NCBI GenBank assembly: GCA_022562915.1
Contig: JADFOJ010000010.1
Span: 1-54,485, forward strand
Reading direction: 5' to 3'
Origin: Planctomycetota bacterium
Lineage (GTDB): Bacteria; Planctomycetota; Phycisphaerae; Phycisphaerales; SM1A02
DNA length: 54,485 bases
The translations under genes were made by a program, and so were the position numbers. The notes under the pieces are model-generated. The model was given only the letters and a program-made list of their open reading frames with translations. It ran no database searches and was not told the origin of the DNA. Of the stretch, positions 25,248-33,864 are shown one piece after another (position 1 is the first letter of the stretch; the number at the start of each line of letters is the position of its first letter).

Positions 25248-27849
25248 CCCCGGACGGTCCAGCGCCGTCGGCAAGCACCTGGTCATCGTCGAGTCACCGG
25301 CGAAAGCCAAGACGATCAACCGCTACCTGGGACCTTCCTATATCGTCCAGGCCTCCGTGGGGCACGTGCGCGACCTGCCGGCACGAGCCGCCAAGGGCTC
25401 GAAGCAACCGGTTCCGGGCGTGGACCTGGAGAACAACTTCAAGCCGACCTACGAGGTGCTGCCCGCCAAGAAGAAGACCCTGGCGGCCCTGAAGAAGGCC
25501 GCGCGGGAAGCCGGCGACGTCTGGTTCGCCACCGACCTCGACCGGGAAGGCGAAGCGATCGCGTGGCACATCGCGCAGGAACTCGGCATCGACCCCGCCA
25601 AGGCCAAGCGCGTGATCTTCAACGCGATCACCAAGAGCCAGATCGAGCACGCCTTCGCCAACCCGCACCCGATCGACATGTACAAGGTCAACGCCCAGCA
25701 GGCCCGGCGCATCCTGGACCGGATCGTCGGCTACCAGGTCTCGCCGTTGCTGTGGAAGAAGGTCGCCCGCGGACTGAGCGCCGGCCGCGTGCAATCCGTA
25801 GCGCTGCGGCTGGTCGTCGAGCGGGAACGGGAGATCCGCGGCTTCGTTCCCAGCGAGTACTGGCGGGTCACCGCGCGGCTGGCCTGCGGTGCCGGGATGG
25901 CGCCGGGGCTCATCGGTGACTGGTCGGCGTTCGTGCGATCGAATACCGACGAGCGGGGAAAGGGCCCGTCGGTCAAAGCGCAGAACGCCTGGCTGAGCGA
26001 ACACAACAGCATCCGGACCGAGCTCGTCGAGATCGCCGGGAAGAAGTTCGACCTGGGTTGCGCACCGGACGACCCCCAGGATCTGTCGGCGGACATTCAG
26101 CGCGTCGCGGAAGCGGTCGGTCTGGAGCACGTCTCGGTCACGAGCAGCCCGAACCCGGGCGGCAAGGGCCCGGCCGCGACCGTGCGCACCGTCGAGGCGA
26201 CGATCGACCCCCGGGCGCGGTACCGCGTCGCGTCGATAAAGACCAAGCGGACCACGACCAGGCCGTCGCCGCCGTTCATTACATCGACCCTTCAGCAGGC
26301 GGCCGCCTCGCAACTCGGCTTCAGGACGCAGCAGACGATGCGCGTCGCCCAGTCGCTCTATGAGGGTGTGCAGATACGCAAGGAGGGACAGGTCGGCCTG
26401 ATCACCTACATGCGGACGGACTCCACGCACCTCAGCGGAGAGGCACTCGGCCAGGTCCGTGAGTACATCGGCCGGCGGTTCGGCGCGGAGTACGTGCCGG
26501 AGAAGCCCAACTTCTTCGGCGCGTCGAAGCAGGCCCAGGAGGCGCACGAAGCGATCCGGCCCGCCGACGTCCGCCGCCATCCCGACGAGCTCGCCTCGGC
26601 GCTCAACGAGCAGCAGCTCAAGCTCTACCGGCTGATCTGGAATCGCTTCGCCGCGTGCCAGATGACGCCGGCGCAGTGGGACACGACGACCGCCCTGCTG
26701 CACCGCTCGGACGAGCCCACCGGCGCCGTCCTCAGGACGACCGGCCGAGTACTGGTGTTCGACGGCTTCTACAGGGTCACCGGCGTTCCGACCGACGGCG
26801 ACGAACAGCTTCTGCCGGGGCTCACCGAGCAGCAGGAACTCGCCCCCTTCTCGATCGATCCGGAACAGGTGTTCACGAACCCGCCGGCGCGGTACTCCGA
26901 GGCGTCGCTGGTCAAGGCGCTGGAGGCGGACGGCATCGGTCGTCCGTCGACCTACGCCTCGATCATCCAGGTGATCCAGGATCGACAGTACGTCGAGCAG
27001 ATCCAGCGTCGCTTCTGGGCGACGGACCTCGGCGAGGTCGTCATCGACAAGCTGATCGAGGGTTTCCCGAGGCTCATGGAGATCAGCTACACGCGCGAGA
27101 TGGAAGCCCAGCTCGACCTGATCGAGGAGCAGCACACCGACTGGATCTCGATGCTCGAGGCGTTCTACGGCCCGTTCTCCAAGGCGCTGGCCACCGCGCA
27201 CGAGACGCTCAAGCACGCCAAGGCGGAAACGCAGCCCGCACCCTACAAGTGCCCCGGTTGCGGCAGCCGCACCTGTTACCGGTTCGGCAAGAACGGGCGC
27301 TTCCTGTCGTGCGGGAGCTATCCCGACTGCAACTACGCCGCGCCGATCAACCGTGAAGGCCACCCGATGCTGCCGGAGAAAGTCGACGTGGCCTGCCCGG
27401 AGGATCACTCGCAGATGATGAAGCGCACCGGCCGCTTCGGACCGTTCCTCGCCTCGGTCAACTACCCCGACGTCAAGTACATCGTCAACATCGACGCGAA
27501 GGGCATGATCAAGCTTCCCGTGCCCCCGCCGCTGCTCACCGACCTGCCGTGCCCGAAGTGCGAGAGCCCGATGAACCTGCGACGAGGCAAGCGCGGCCCG
27601 TGGCTCGGCTGCTCGACGTTCCCGAAGTGCCGGGGTCGATCGGGATGGGCCAGGCTCGACCAGGCTGCCAGGACCCGGCTCGAGGCGCAACTCGACGAGC
27701 ACGAGCAACAGAATCAGCCCGATGTGCTGACCAGGATGGACGGCACGCCGATCGCGCCCGACACCCCCGTGGACACACTGCTCATCGCCGCCGGCGAGCA
27801 GAAGCTGGACCTCTACGAAGACGACGTGCCCCGCGCGAAGTCGGCGTAA
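25180..27849 (+). CDS. topA: DNA topoisomerase I
   Basis: This type IA topoisomerase relaxes negative supercoils. The 889-residue protein has a basic N-terminal tail, the Toprim domain (LVIVESPAKAKTINRYLG; DLDREGEAIAWH), the active-site tyrosine in ITYMRTDSTHLS, and the central IRPADVRRHP and GIGRPSTYASI motifs. After residue 680 come zinc-ribbon repeats: a first with CPGCGSRTC and SCGSYPDC, a second with only one Cys (CPEDHSQMMKRTGRFGPFL, degenerate), and a third with CPKC and GCSTFPKC. An insert at about 245-345 (FVRSNTDERGKG) lengthens the protein. Its start is inside miaA and its end overlaps the convergent MFS gene by 37 bases. Confidence 0.96.
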   Translation: MARKRPSRKKTSTGRRTARSSGSPGRSSAVGKHLVIVESPAKAKTINRYLGPSYIVQASVGHVRDLPARAAKGSKQPVPGVDLENNFKPTYEVLPAKKKTLAALKKAAREAGDVWFATDLDREGEAIAWHIAQELGIDPAKAKRVIFNAITKSQIEHAFANPHPIDMYKVNAQQARRILDRIVGYQVSPLLWKKVARGLSAGRVQSVALRLVVEREREIRGFVPSEYWRVTARLACGAGMAPGLIGDWSAFVRSNTDERGKGPSVKAQNAWLSEHNSIRTELVEIAGKKFDLGCAPDDPQDLSADIQRVAEAVGLEHVSVTSSPNPGGKGPAATVRTVEATIDPRARYRVASIKTKRTTTRPSPPFITSTLQQAAASQLGFRTQQTMRVAQSLYEGVQIRKEGQVGLITYMRTDSTHLSGEALGQVREYIGRRFGAEYVPEKPNFFGASKQAQEAHEAIRPADVRRHPDELASALNEQQLKLYRLIWNRFAACQMTPAQWDTTTALLHRSDEPTGAVLRTTGRVLVFDGFYRVTGVPTDGDEQLLPGLTEQQELAPFSIDPEQVFTNPPARYSEASLVKALEADGIGRPSTYASIIQVIQDRQYVEQIQRRFWATDLGEVVIDKLIEGFPRLMEISYTREMEAQLDLIEEQHTDWISMLEAFYGPFSKALATAHETLKHAKAETQPAPYKCPGCGSRTCYRFGKNGRFLSCGSYPDCNYAAPINREGHPMLPEKVDVACPEDHSQMMKRTGRFGPFLASVNYPDVKYIVNIDAKGMIKLPVPPPLLTDLPCPKCESPMNLRRGKRGPWLGCSTFPKCRGRSGWARLDQAARTRLEAQLDEHEQQNQPDVLTRMDGTPIAPDTPVDTLLIAAGEQKLDLYEDDVPRAKSA

Positions 27850-29103
27850 AGCCGTCCCGGGTACCACACGAGCAGGGCGGCCAGGCACGCGACGGACGCC
27901 CACATCGGCACGCTGAAGAGCTTCGAGTAGTTCATCACCCCGTCGTCAGCCCTGGCCCACGCAGGGACAAGACTGGTGGCGATGTAGCTGCCGGCGATGA
28001 CGCCCACACCGATGATGACCAGGTTAAACAGGCTCTGGGCGCTGGCGCGCACGTCGCCGGTGGTCTGCTCGTCGACGACCATGAACGCGACGAAGATGAA
28101 GCAGCCGAAGCACAGCCCGTGCAACGCGACGCCGAGAATGATCACCGGAAACGAGTCCACGTACGCGAAGATCGCCATGCGCAGCGCGTAGGCGACGATG
28201 CCGACCGCCAGCAGGCTCTTGCGGCTGACCTTCTTCGCGACCAGCGGGATGAGCGCGAGCACCAGGATCTCCGACATCTGCCCGATCGTCATGAGCCCGC
28301 CGCCGCCGACGCCGAACAGGTCGTTGATCACCGTGGTCGAACCGGACTGGAACCCGCCGAGGAACTCAGCGGTGTGGACGAAGTAGAACTGGTGGATGCA
28401 GCTGATCGGAACAGCCAGCAGGAACAGCGTGAGCAAGGGGTTGTGGCGGATCTCCCCCATCGCTTCCACATGTCGCGTTGGCGTGCAGCCCCTTCGACGG
28501 CGGCGTGTGCGGCAGGGTCAGGCAGTAGAGCCCGAGCATGATGCCGAGCACCGCGCTGAGCCGGAACGCATCTGCCATGCCGGCGGACTGCGCCGCCCGT
28601 TGAGCCTCGGCCGAGGCGTCCGCCGGCGTGTGGTGGTGCAGCAACCACTGGCCGATCGCGATGCCCACGACGATCCAGCCGACGGTACCCCACACGCGTA
28701 CGTGGCCGAAGTCGCGATCGCGATCCGGCAGGTGGGCAAAGGAGATCGAGTTCGTCAGCGACAAGGTCGGTGAATAGATCAGCGAGTACACCAGAGAGAA
28801 TGCCATGAACGCCCCGTAGCTCTCGACCGAGGCGAGTCGCCAGACGAGCACGCCGCCGACCAGGTGACTGATGGCGAGGAACTTCTCCGTCGCAAAGTAC
28901 CGATCCGCGATCTGCCCGGCCAGCCACGGCGCCACGATCGCCCCGGCCGCCCCCACCATGAACATGTGGCCGATCTGATCGCCCGTGAAACCGCGATGAT
29001 TCGAAAGGAACGGCCACAGCAGCGGCAGCCACGCGCCCCAGATGGCGTACTGGAGGAACATCATGGCCGACAAGCGCGTGCGAAGTGCCCGGTGCGAGCT
29101 CAT
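27813..29103 (-). pseudogene. frameshifted nucleoside:H+ symporter-like MFS transporter
   Basis: Two frames together make one MFS protein of about 430 residues. The N-terminal frame starts at 29103 (MSSHRALRTRLSAMMFLQYA, then WLPLLWPFLSNHRGFTGDQIG) and gives six helices. It goes out of frame near 28470, after LPHTPPSKGLHANAT. The second frame resumes there with MGEIRHNPLLTLFLLAVPIS and gives helices 7-12, ending at 27813. The total span is 3n+1 bases, as for one extra base near 28470. The sequence resembles the nucleoside:H+ symporter (NupG/XapB-like) family, which imports nucleosides. It could be a true inactivating mutation or a sequencing error, since both halves look otherwise conserved. 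A TACTAT box lies 8 bases upstream of the start. Confidence 0.7.
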
Positions 29104-29111
29104 CGGCTTCG

Positions 29112-29117
29112 ATAGTA
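29112..29117 (-). promoter_or_regulatory. TACTAT -10-like box before the MFS gene
   Basis: TACTAT on the minus strand ends 8 bases before the ATG at 29103, with no Shine-Dalgarno site. The large palindrome at 29180-29269 lies just upstream. Confidence 0.35.
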
Positions 29118-29179
29118 CACCACGGCACGAGTACACCGCACTACGTGTGGTTTCGCGATCAGAAATCGACACGAGCAGT

Positions 29180-29269
29180 GTGGCACGGTCGAGGGAGCGA
29201 AGCGACCTCGCCCGTGGAGCAACGTCCATCCCCACGGGCGAGGTCGCTTCGCTCCCTCGACCGTGCCAC
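29180..29269. repeat. GGTGGCACGGTCGA palindrome family, copy A
   Basis: A perfect 38-bp inverted repeat (29180-29217 and 29232-29269) surrounds a 14-base loop. The outer ends are GTGGCACGGTCGA and TCGACCGTGCCAC, and the inner part contains CGAAGCGACCTCGCCCGTGG. It lies in the gap between two minus-strand genes. It is the most perfect of six copies in the window. Confidence 0.9.
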
Positions 29270-29282
29270 CCAACCCTGTCCG

Positions 29283-30452
29283 CTACGCCGACTGCTTCCA
29301 GTCCGCACCCATCGGCCGGACCGAGCTGCCGCAACGGAGGCGCTGGCAGATGGCCACCAGGCGCCGCAGTGGAGCGTCGGCGTCCGTCTTGGCCTGCGCG
29401 GTATCGATCGCCGTCAGCGCATCGCGAGCCGCCGCGGTGACGGCATCGAAGCCGAAACCTGAGCCGGAGCCGATGAGGTCCAGGCACAGTTGGCGGACGG
29501 TGGTGAGCTCGGCCTGCTCCGTCGCCTTGTGCAGCACTTGCGCTTTCTTCTGAACCTCGTCCACGAAGTCGGCGATGAGTTCCGCCATGCCCGGGTTCTC
29601 TTCGAGCGTGCTGTAGATGGGCCGGTCGACACCGGGCACGTCGAGCCACTCGGCCATCAGCGACGCCAGGTAGGTGGCGTGGCGGGGCTTGCCGACGATC
29701 TCGTTGGCGCCGGCGGCCCGGGCCTCGGCAAGACGGGCCGGTGAGCTCTCGGCGGTGACCACGATGATCGGCCCCTTGTAGCCGGCGACCCGGATCTGCT
29801 TGATCATGCGAACCGCGTCGTTCTCGAGATTCAGGTCACACAACACCAGTTGGTAGGTGCGGCGACGCACGGCATCGATGGCCGCCCCGGGCGTCTCCAC
29901 CATGGTCAGCGAAATGCCCGTCGCAGCGAGATGATGGGTCAGGAGCCTGCGATCCGCCGGCGACTGATCCACGACCAGCACGCTGCCCTGAAGCTTCGGC
30001 AGCTCCTGCGTCAGATCACCGGTCTGCTCACCCTCCGGGATCAACTGAGGCACGAGGTCGGCGGGCTCGACTTCCTGGGTGAACCGGATGCCCACCTCGT
30101 GATACGAACCCTCGACGTGCCGGCAGTGCACGATCACGCCGTTCACGGCGACCGGGTCCCCTTCGGTTCGCGGCAGCACGATCTTGCATTCGGAGCCGGG
30201 ATGGAGATATCCGCCGTGGATGCACGAGAGGCCGCCGGCGGAGAGGTTCCTGGCGCACACCAGGTATCGGCCCGTGCCACCGGCCGGATGCTGCACGAGC
30301 ACCGCTATATCGGACATGCGGTACTCCCACCGCTTGTAGCGGCGGCGGTCACGGCCGGATCGCCGGGGCGAGTCGTCCAGTTGACAAAGAAGCTTGCTTC
30401 GCTCGGTGCTGTTCAGTCGGATGTGACTGCGAAAGGGGTCGGTCACCTTCAT
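29283..30452 (-). CDS. PilZ - receiver - degenerate HPt regulator
   Basis: This is a 389-residue cytoplasmic signalling protein. PilZ at about 36-130 has RRYKR and NLSAGG, the RxxxR and N/DxSxxG motifs that bind c-di-GMP. The receiver at about 157-272 has its acidic residue (D162), phospho-acceptor D206 (LVLCDLNL), T233 and K255, so it should be phosphorylatable. The C-terminal domain (285-385) aligns with HPt (RQLCLDLIGSGSGFGFD against the usual RxLAHxLKGxxxxxGF), but the phospho-His is Leu at 324 and the Lys is Ile at 327. The start at 30452 is preferred (GGGGGA just upstream); an in-frame ATG at 30479 adds nine residues. No kinase gene is adjacent. Confidence 0.8.
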   Translation of the reverse strand: MKVTDPFRSHIRLNSTERSKLLCQLDDSPRRSGRDRRRYKRWEYRMSDIAVLVQHPAGGTGRYLVCARNLSAGGLSCIHGGYLHPGSECKIVLPRTEGDPVAVNGVIVHCRHVEGSYHEVGIRFTQEVEPADLVPQLIPEGEQTGDLTQELPKLQGSVLVVDQSPADRRLLTHHLAATGISLTMVETPGAAIDAVRRRTYQLVLCDLNLENDAVRMIKQIRVAGYKGPIIVVTAESSPARLAEARAAGANEIVGKPRHATYLASLMAEWLDVPGVDRPIYSTLEENPGMAELIADFVDEVQKKAQVLHKATEQAELTTVRQLCLDLIGSGSGFGFDAVTAAARDALTAIDTAQAKTDADAPLRRLVAICQRLRCGSSVRPMGADWKQSA

Positions 30453-30531
30453 TCCCCCGAAGAACCGGCGCCGGGACAACCTCGATATCGGTCAAATCCG
30501 GGGTACCCATCAGGTCCAGGCGGTCTGCGGC

Positions 30532-30537
30532 TACAAT
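30532..30537 (+). promoter_or_regulatory. TACAAT -10-like box before ispG
   Basis: TACAAT overlaps the upstream ATG at 30536 and ends 10 bases before the ATG at 30548. If the box is used, translation must begin at 30548. Confidence 0.4.
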
Positions 30538-30547
30538 GCCGCCGCCC

Positions 30548-31801
30548 ATGTTGCCGCGAAGACCAACACGACAGATCTCCATCGGTAACGAACGCACCGG
30601 TATCGTCCGGATCGGGTCCGACGCGCCGGTCGTCGTCCAGACGATGACCACCGGCTATACATGGGCGGTGGACGACTGCGTGACGGAGATCAACCGGCTT
30701 GCCGCGGCCGGCGCCGATCTCGTTCGCGTTGCCGTGCCGGAGCGCAAGGACACCGTCGCGCTGCGTGAGATCATCAACCAGACGTCCGTCCCGATCGTCG
30801 CGGACGTGCACTTCCACTTCAAGCGGGCGATCGAGGCCGTCGAAGCAGGCGTGCACAAGATCCGCCTCAACCCCGGCAATATCTCCGACCGGGAGCAGGT
30901 CAACAGCGTCATCGACGCCTGCCGCGACCGGGGTCTGCCCATCCGCGTCGGCGTGAACGAGGGCTCGATCGTCGAGCGAAAGGACAAGCAGAAGCGCCTG
31001 CGGGAGCTGGGCAAGTTCTTCTCCGAGCACAAGCAGGGGCACCTGATCGCCCTCATGATCACGCGAATGGAGGAGTACCTGGACATCTTCGAGGACCGCG
31101 ACTTTCGCGACGTCGTCATCAGCGCCAAGTCGATGGACGCGTCGCTCGTGATCGACGTGTACTCCGAGATCTCCAAGCGTTTCGACTACCCGCTGCACCT
31201 CGGCGTGACCCACGCCGGCCCGCGCGAGACGGGCTCCATTCGCAGCATCACGGCCCTGGGAGCCCTGCTCGCCAATGGTATCGGCGACACGATCCGGATC
31301 AGCTACGCCGGCGACGCCGCCGACGAGGTGGCCGACGCCCTGGAGTTGCTGTACTGCCTGGGTCTCCGAACGCGCAAGGGCGCCGAGCTGATCGCCTGCC
31401 CGACCTGCGGTCGCATCCAGGTCGATCTGTTCACCCTCGTGCAGAACGTCCGCCGGACCCTCGCCGACGAGATCGAGTTGCCGCTCAAGGTGGCGGTGAT
31501 GGGCTGTGTGGTCAACGGGCCCGGGGAGGCCGAGGGCGCGGACGTGGCTGTTTTCGCGGGCGACCGGCGCGGCATCATCTACGTGCAGGGGCAGCGCGTC
31601 GCCAACGTCCCGGAACACGAGATCCTGGATCGTCTTCTCGAGGAGTGCCGCGGGTTGGAACGCCGCGTGCGCGCCGGCGAGGCGAAGCTCGGCGACAAGA
31701 AGGTCGAGATCGTTCCGCCGGATCCGATCGGCGAGCTCGGCAGCGGGATCAAACGCATCGCTGCCGGCCAGGTCGAGCAGGTCACCGTGGGCCGGACCTG
31801 A
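30548..31801 (+). CDS. ispG: 4-hydroxy-3-methylbut-2-enyl diphosphate synthase (flavodoxin type), IspG
   Basis: IspG (GcpE) converts methylerythritol cyclodiphosphate to HMBPP with a [4Fe-4S] cluster, the penultimate step of the MEP isoprenoid pathway. The 417-residue protein has the TIM-barrel start VQTMTTGYT, ADVHFHFKRAIEA, KIRLNPGNI, and the cluster ligands CPTC plus the Cys in VMGCVVNGPGE with the conserved Glu. About 40 residues follow the usual end (GLERRVRAGEAKLG). The start at 30548 is favoured by the TACAAT box; an ATG at 30536 is in frame. dxs is 5 kb downstream on the same strand. Confidence 0.95.
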   Translation: MLPRRPTRQISIGNERTGIVRIGSDAPVVVQTMTTGYTWAVDDCVTEINRLAAAGADLVRVAVPERKDTVALREIINQTSVPIVADVHFHFKRAIEAVEAGVHKIRLNPGNISDREQVNSVIDACRDRGLPIRVGVNEGSIVERKDKQKRLRELGKFFSEHKQGHLIALMITRMEEYLDIFEDRDFRDVVISAKSMDASLVIDVYSEISKRFDYPLHLGVTHAGPRETGSIRSITALGALLANGIGDTIRISYAGDAADEVADALELLYCLGLRTRKGAELIACPTCGRIQVDLFTLVQNVRRTLADEIELPLKVAVMGCVVNGPGEAEGADVAVFAGDRRGIIYVQGQRVANVPEHEILDRLLEECRGLERRVRAGEAKLGDKKVEIVPPDPIGELGSGIKRIAAGQVEQVTVGRT

Positions 31802-31826
31802 ACACCGTACTCCGCGTGAACGACGC

Positions 31827-32675
31827 ATGTCACGGATCGTGATCTCGCTCGCGAGCCTTGCCTGGGCGATGCTCTGCGGCTGCGCCGGCCCGCAGAACCC
31901 GTCGTTCCCGGTCACCACCACCGAGGCAAGGGCGGCCATTCGCGAGATGAAGCGCGATCCCCGGCCGCTGGATCGTCCCCTCATCATCGCCGGAGGTCTC
32001 TTTGACGCCGGTTTCGACGTGAACCGGCTCGCCGGCACCCTGCGCCGGATGACGACCGACGACGACATGATCACGACAGTTACCTTCATGAGCCTCACGA
32101 CGGGTTCGTTTGACGGGTGCCGCGACTACCTCATCAGGAAGGTCGAGGAGACCTTCGGCGCCACGGACACCCGGGAGACGATCGAGGTGGACGTGATCGG
32201 CTTCTCGATGGGCGGCCTCGTCGCGCGGCACGCGTCGCGACCGCGCACCGACGGCGGCAAGCGGCTGGTGATCCGGAGGCTCTTCACGATCAGCACGCCC
32301 CACCGCGGCGCCCGCATGGCCGGCGGTCCCACCTTCGACAGTCGCACGATCGACATGCGCGCCGGCTCCAGCTTCCTCGCCGAGCTCGACGAGGCACTGC
32401 CGCTGGCCGAGTACGAGATGTACGCCTATGCCCGTCTCGGCGACTGGATCGTCGGAGTCAGGAACACGGCCCCGCCGGGCCGGACGGCGTGGTGGGTGCC
32501 GACGCCGCCGCTGTCGCCGGCTCACCTGGGTGCCGCGAACGACCCCAGGATCCTCGCGGACATCGCCCGGAGGCTGCGAGGCGAGTCGCCACTGACCACC
32601 GAGCCGCCGGCGCCGCTCTCGCGGGTCGCCGACAAAGCGCGAAATAAGGCCTCCCCTCGGCCCACCGGGACGTAG
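31827..32675 (+). CDS. lipase-like alpha/beta-hydrolase lipoprotein
   Basis: This 282-residue protein starts with a lipoprotein signal (MSRIVISLASLAWAMLCGC, lipobox Cys 19). It then has an alpha/beta-hydrolase core of the PGAP1/lipase type with the nucleophile elbow GFSMGG, the preceding strand VDVIGF and the following STPHRGAR, typical of triacylglycerol-lipase-like and PHB-depolymerase-like proteins. It lies 25 bases after ispG. The C-terminus is basic and proline-rich. The substrate is unknown. Confidence 0.75.
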   Translation: MSRIVISLASLAWAMLCGCAGPQNPSFPVTTTEARAAIREMKRDPRPLDRPLIIAGGLFDAGFDVNRLAGTLRRMTTDDDMITTVTFMSLTTGSFDGCRDYLIRKVEETFGATDTRETIEVDVIGFSMGGLVARHASRPRTDGGKRLVIRRLFTISTPHRGARMAGGPTFDSRTIDMRAGSSFLAELDEALPLAEYEMYAYARLGDWIVGVRNTAPPGRTAWWVPTPPLSPAHLGAANDPRILADIARRLRGESPLTTEPPAPLSRVADKARNKASPRPTGT

Positions 32676-32731
32676 GTATCTACGATGGAATGGAATCCAG
32701 TCCTGAGCCCGCTGCTGCCAGGAGCACCGTC

Positions 32732-33748
32732 ATGACCGGTCAACGAGCACGGACCACCGCTGCGTTCACGATCGTCGAGATGCTCGTCGTGATCGGCGTG
32801 CTCGGCCTGCTGCTGGGCATATTGCTGCCGGCGCTCTCCGGCGCCAACAGGCGAAGCCTCAAGCACAAGGAACTCAACTCCCTCCGGCAGATCGGCCTGG
32901 CGTGGACGTTGTACGCCAACAGCAACAACGACAAGATCCTGCCCGGGTTCCTCGAAGTCGACCTACAGAGCCGGTGGCGCGTGTCCTACGAATACCCGTA
33001 TCACCATGACGTGCCGCCCGCGCCCTCGTACGTCGTCACCGCCGAGAACCCCAACATCGCCGGCCCGTGGACATGGCGACTGATGCCGTACATGGATTTC
33101 AACCACGACGTGGTGCACGGCTACACCGACGAGCCGGAGTTCGACGCCATCACGTTGGGAACCGATCTGGCGGAAGCCGAAGACATCGCCTTCCGGCCCG
33201 CGTTCGGATACAACGCCTTCTACGTCGGCGGCTGGTGGGAGATGGACGACGACAACCACGCCCGATACCGGTTCTTCGACGCGACGGTCGATGGGATTCG
33301 CCGCAACGTCGTCTCGCGATCGATCGGGACCATCCGGCGCTCGACCGAACTGCTGATCTACTGCTCGGCATCGCTGCTGGAGCCCGGGATCTACCGTTCC
33401 TTCCGGAACGACCAGCCGGGGTGGCATTACGTCGTCCCGCCGCGTCTCGGCACCGTTGTGAAGTGGAACTCCGTCGGCGCGAAGTGGACCTCCGTCGGCG
33501 GAGATTCATCCGTTGCAACCGCAGTCAGCGCCCTGTTCCAGGGGAGCCGGTCCGAGTTGGAAGCCGGCGGATCGGACCCGGCGACCCTCATCGTCGAAGA
33601 CCGGGACGCGGCACCGATCGGCCGGTACAATCGCCTCGCGGCGCTGCTTCACGCCGACGGCCACACCGCAACCGGCACCCCGGGCAGCCTCACGGACATG
33701 CGCAAGTGGATCGACGCGGCGGACAGCGGTCGCTTTTTCCACGACTAA
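32732..33748 (+). CDS. type II/IV pseudopilin-like protein
   Basis: This 338-residue protein has a prepilin-type N-terminus: a short basic leader, then AAFTIVEMLVVIGVLGLLLG with the conserved Glu at +5 and a 20-residue hydrophobic helix. The residue before the cleavage site is Ala rather than the usual Gly. The C-terminal domain contains GYNAFYVGGWWEMDDD and LLHADGHTATGTPGSL, the layout of the abundant planctomycete pseudopilin proteins with a C-terminal H-x-G motif. AGGAG 7 bases upstream fixes the start. It converges on the TraB/GspG-domain gene across palindrome copy B. Confidence 0.8.
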   Translation: MTGQRARTTAAFTIVEMLVVIGVLGLLLGILLPALSGANRRSLKHKELNSLRQIGLAWTLYANSNNDKILPGFLEVDLQSRWRVSYEYPYHHDVPPAPSYVVTAENPNIAGPWTWRLMPYMDFNHDVVHGYTDEPEFDAITLGTDLAEAEDIAFRPAFGYNAFYVGGWWEMDDDNHARYRFFDATVDGIRRNVVSRSIGTIRRSTELLIYCSASLLEPGIYRSFRNDQPGWHYVVPPRLGTVVKWNSVGAKWTSVGGDSSVATAVSALFQGSRSELEAGGSDPATLIVEDRDAAPIGRYNRLAALLHADGHTATGTPGSLTDMRKWIDAADSGRFFHD

Positions 33749-33755
33749 AAATAGA

Positions 33756-33850
33756 GGGTGGCACGGTCGACGGAGCGTAGCGATGTCGCCCGTGGAGCGA
33801 CGCCCGCCTCCACGGGCGAGTTCGCTGGCGCTCGCTCGACCGTGCCACCC
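33756..33850. repeat. GGTGGCACGGTCGA palindrome family, copy B
   Basis: GGGTGGCACGGTCGA at the left and TCGACCGTGCCACCC at the right enclose imperfect inner arms (GTCGCCCGTGGA / TCCACGGGCGA). It fills almost the whole gap between two convergent genes and could terminate both. Confidence 0.85.
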
Positions 33851-33864
33851 ATGGGCACGATGAC

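Noticed and set aside
25294..27903. Open minus-strand frame of about 870 codons opposite topA
   Set aside because: It is antisense to topA with shadow-type composition and no recognisable domain or ribosome site.
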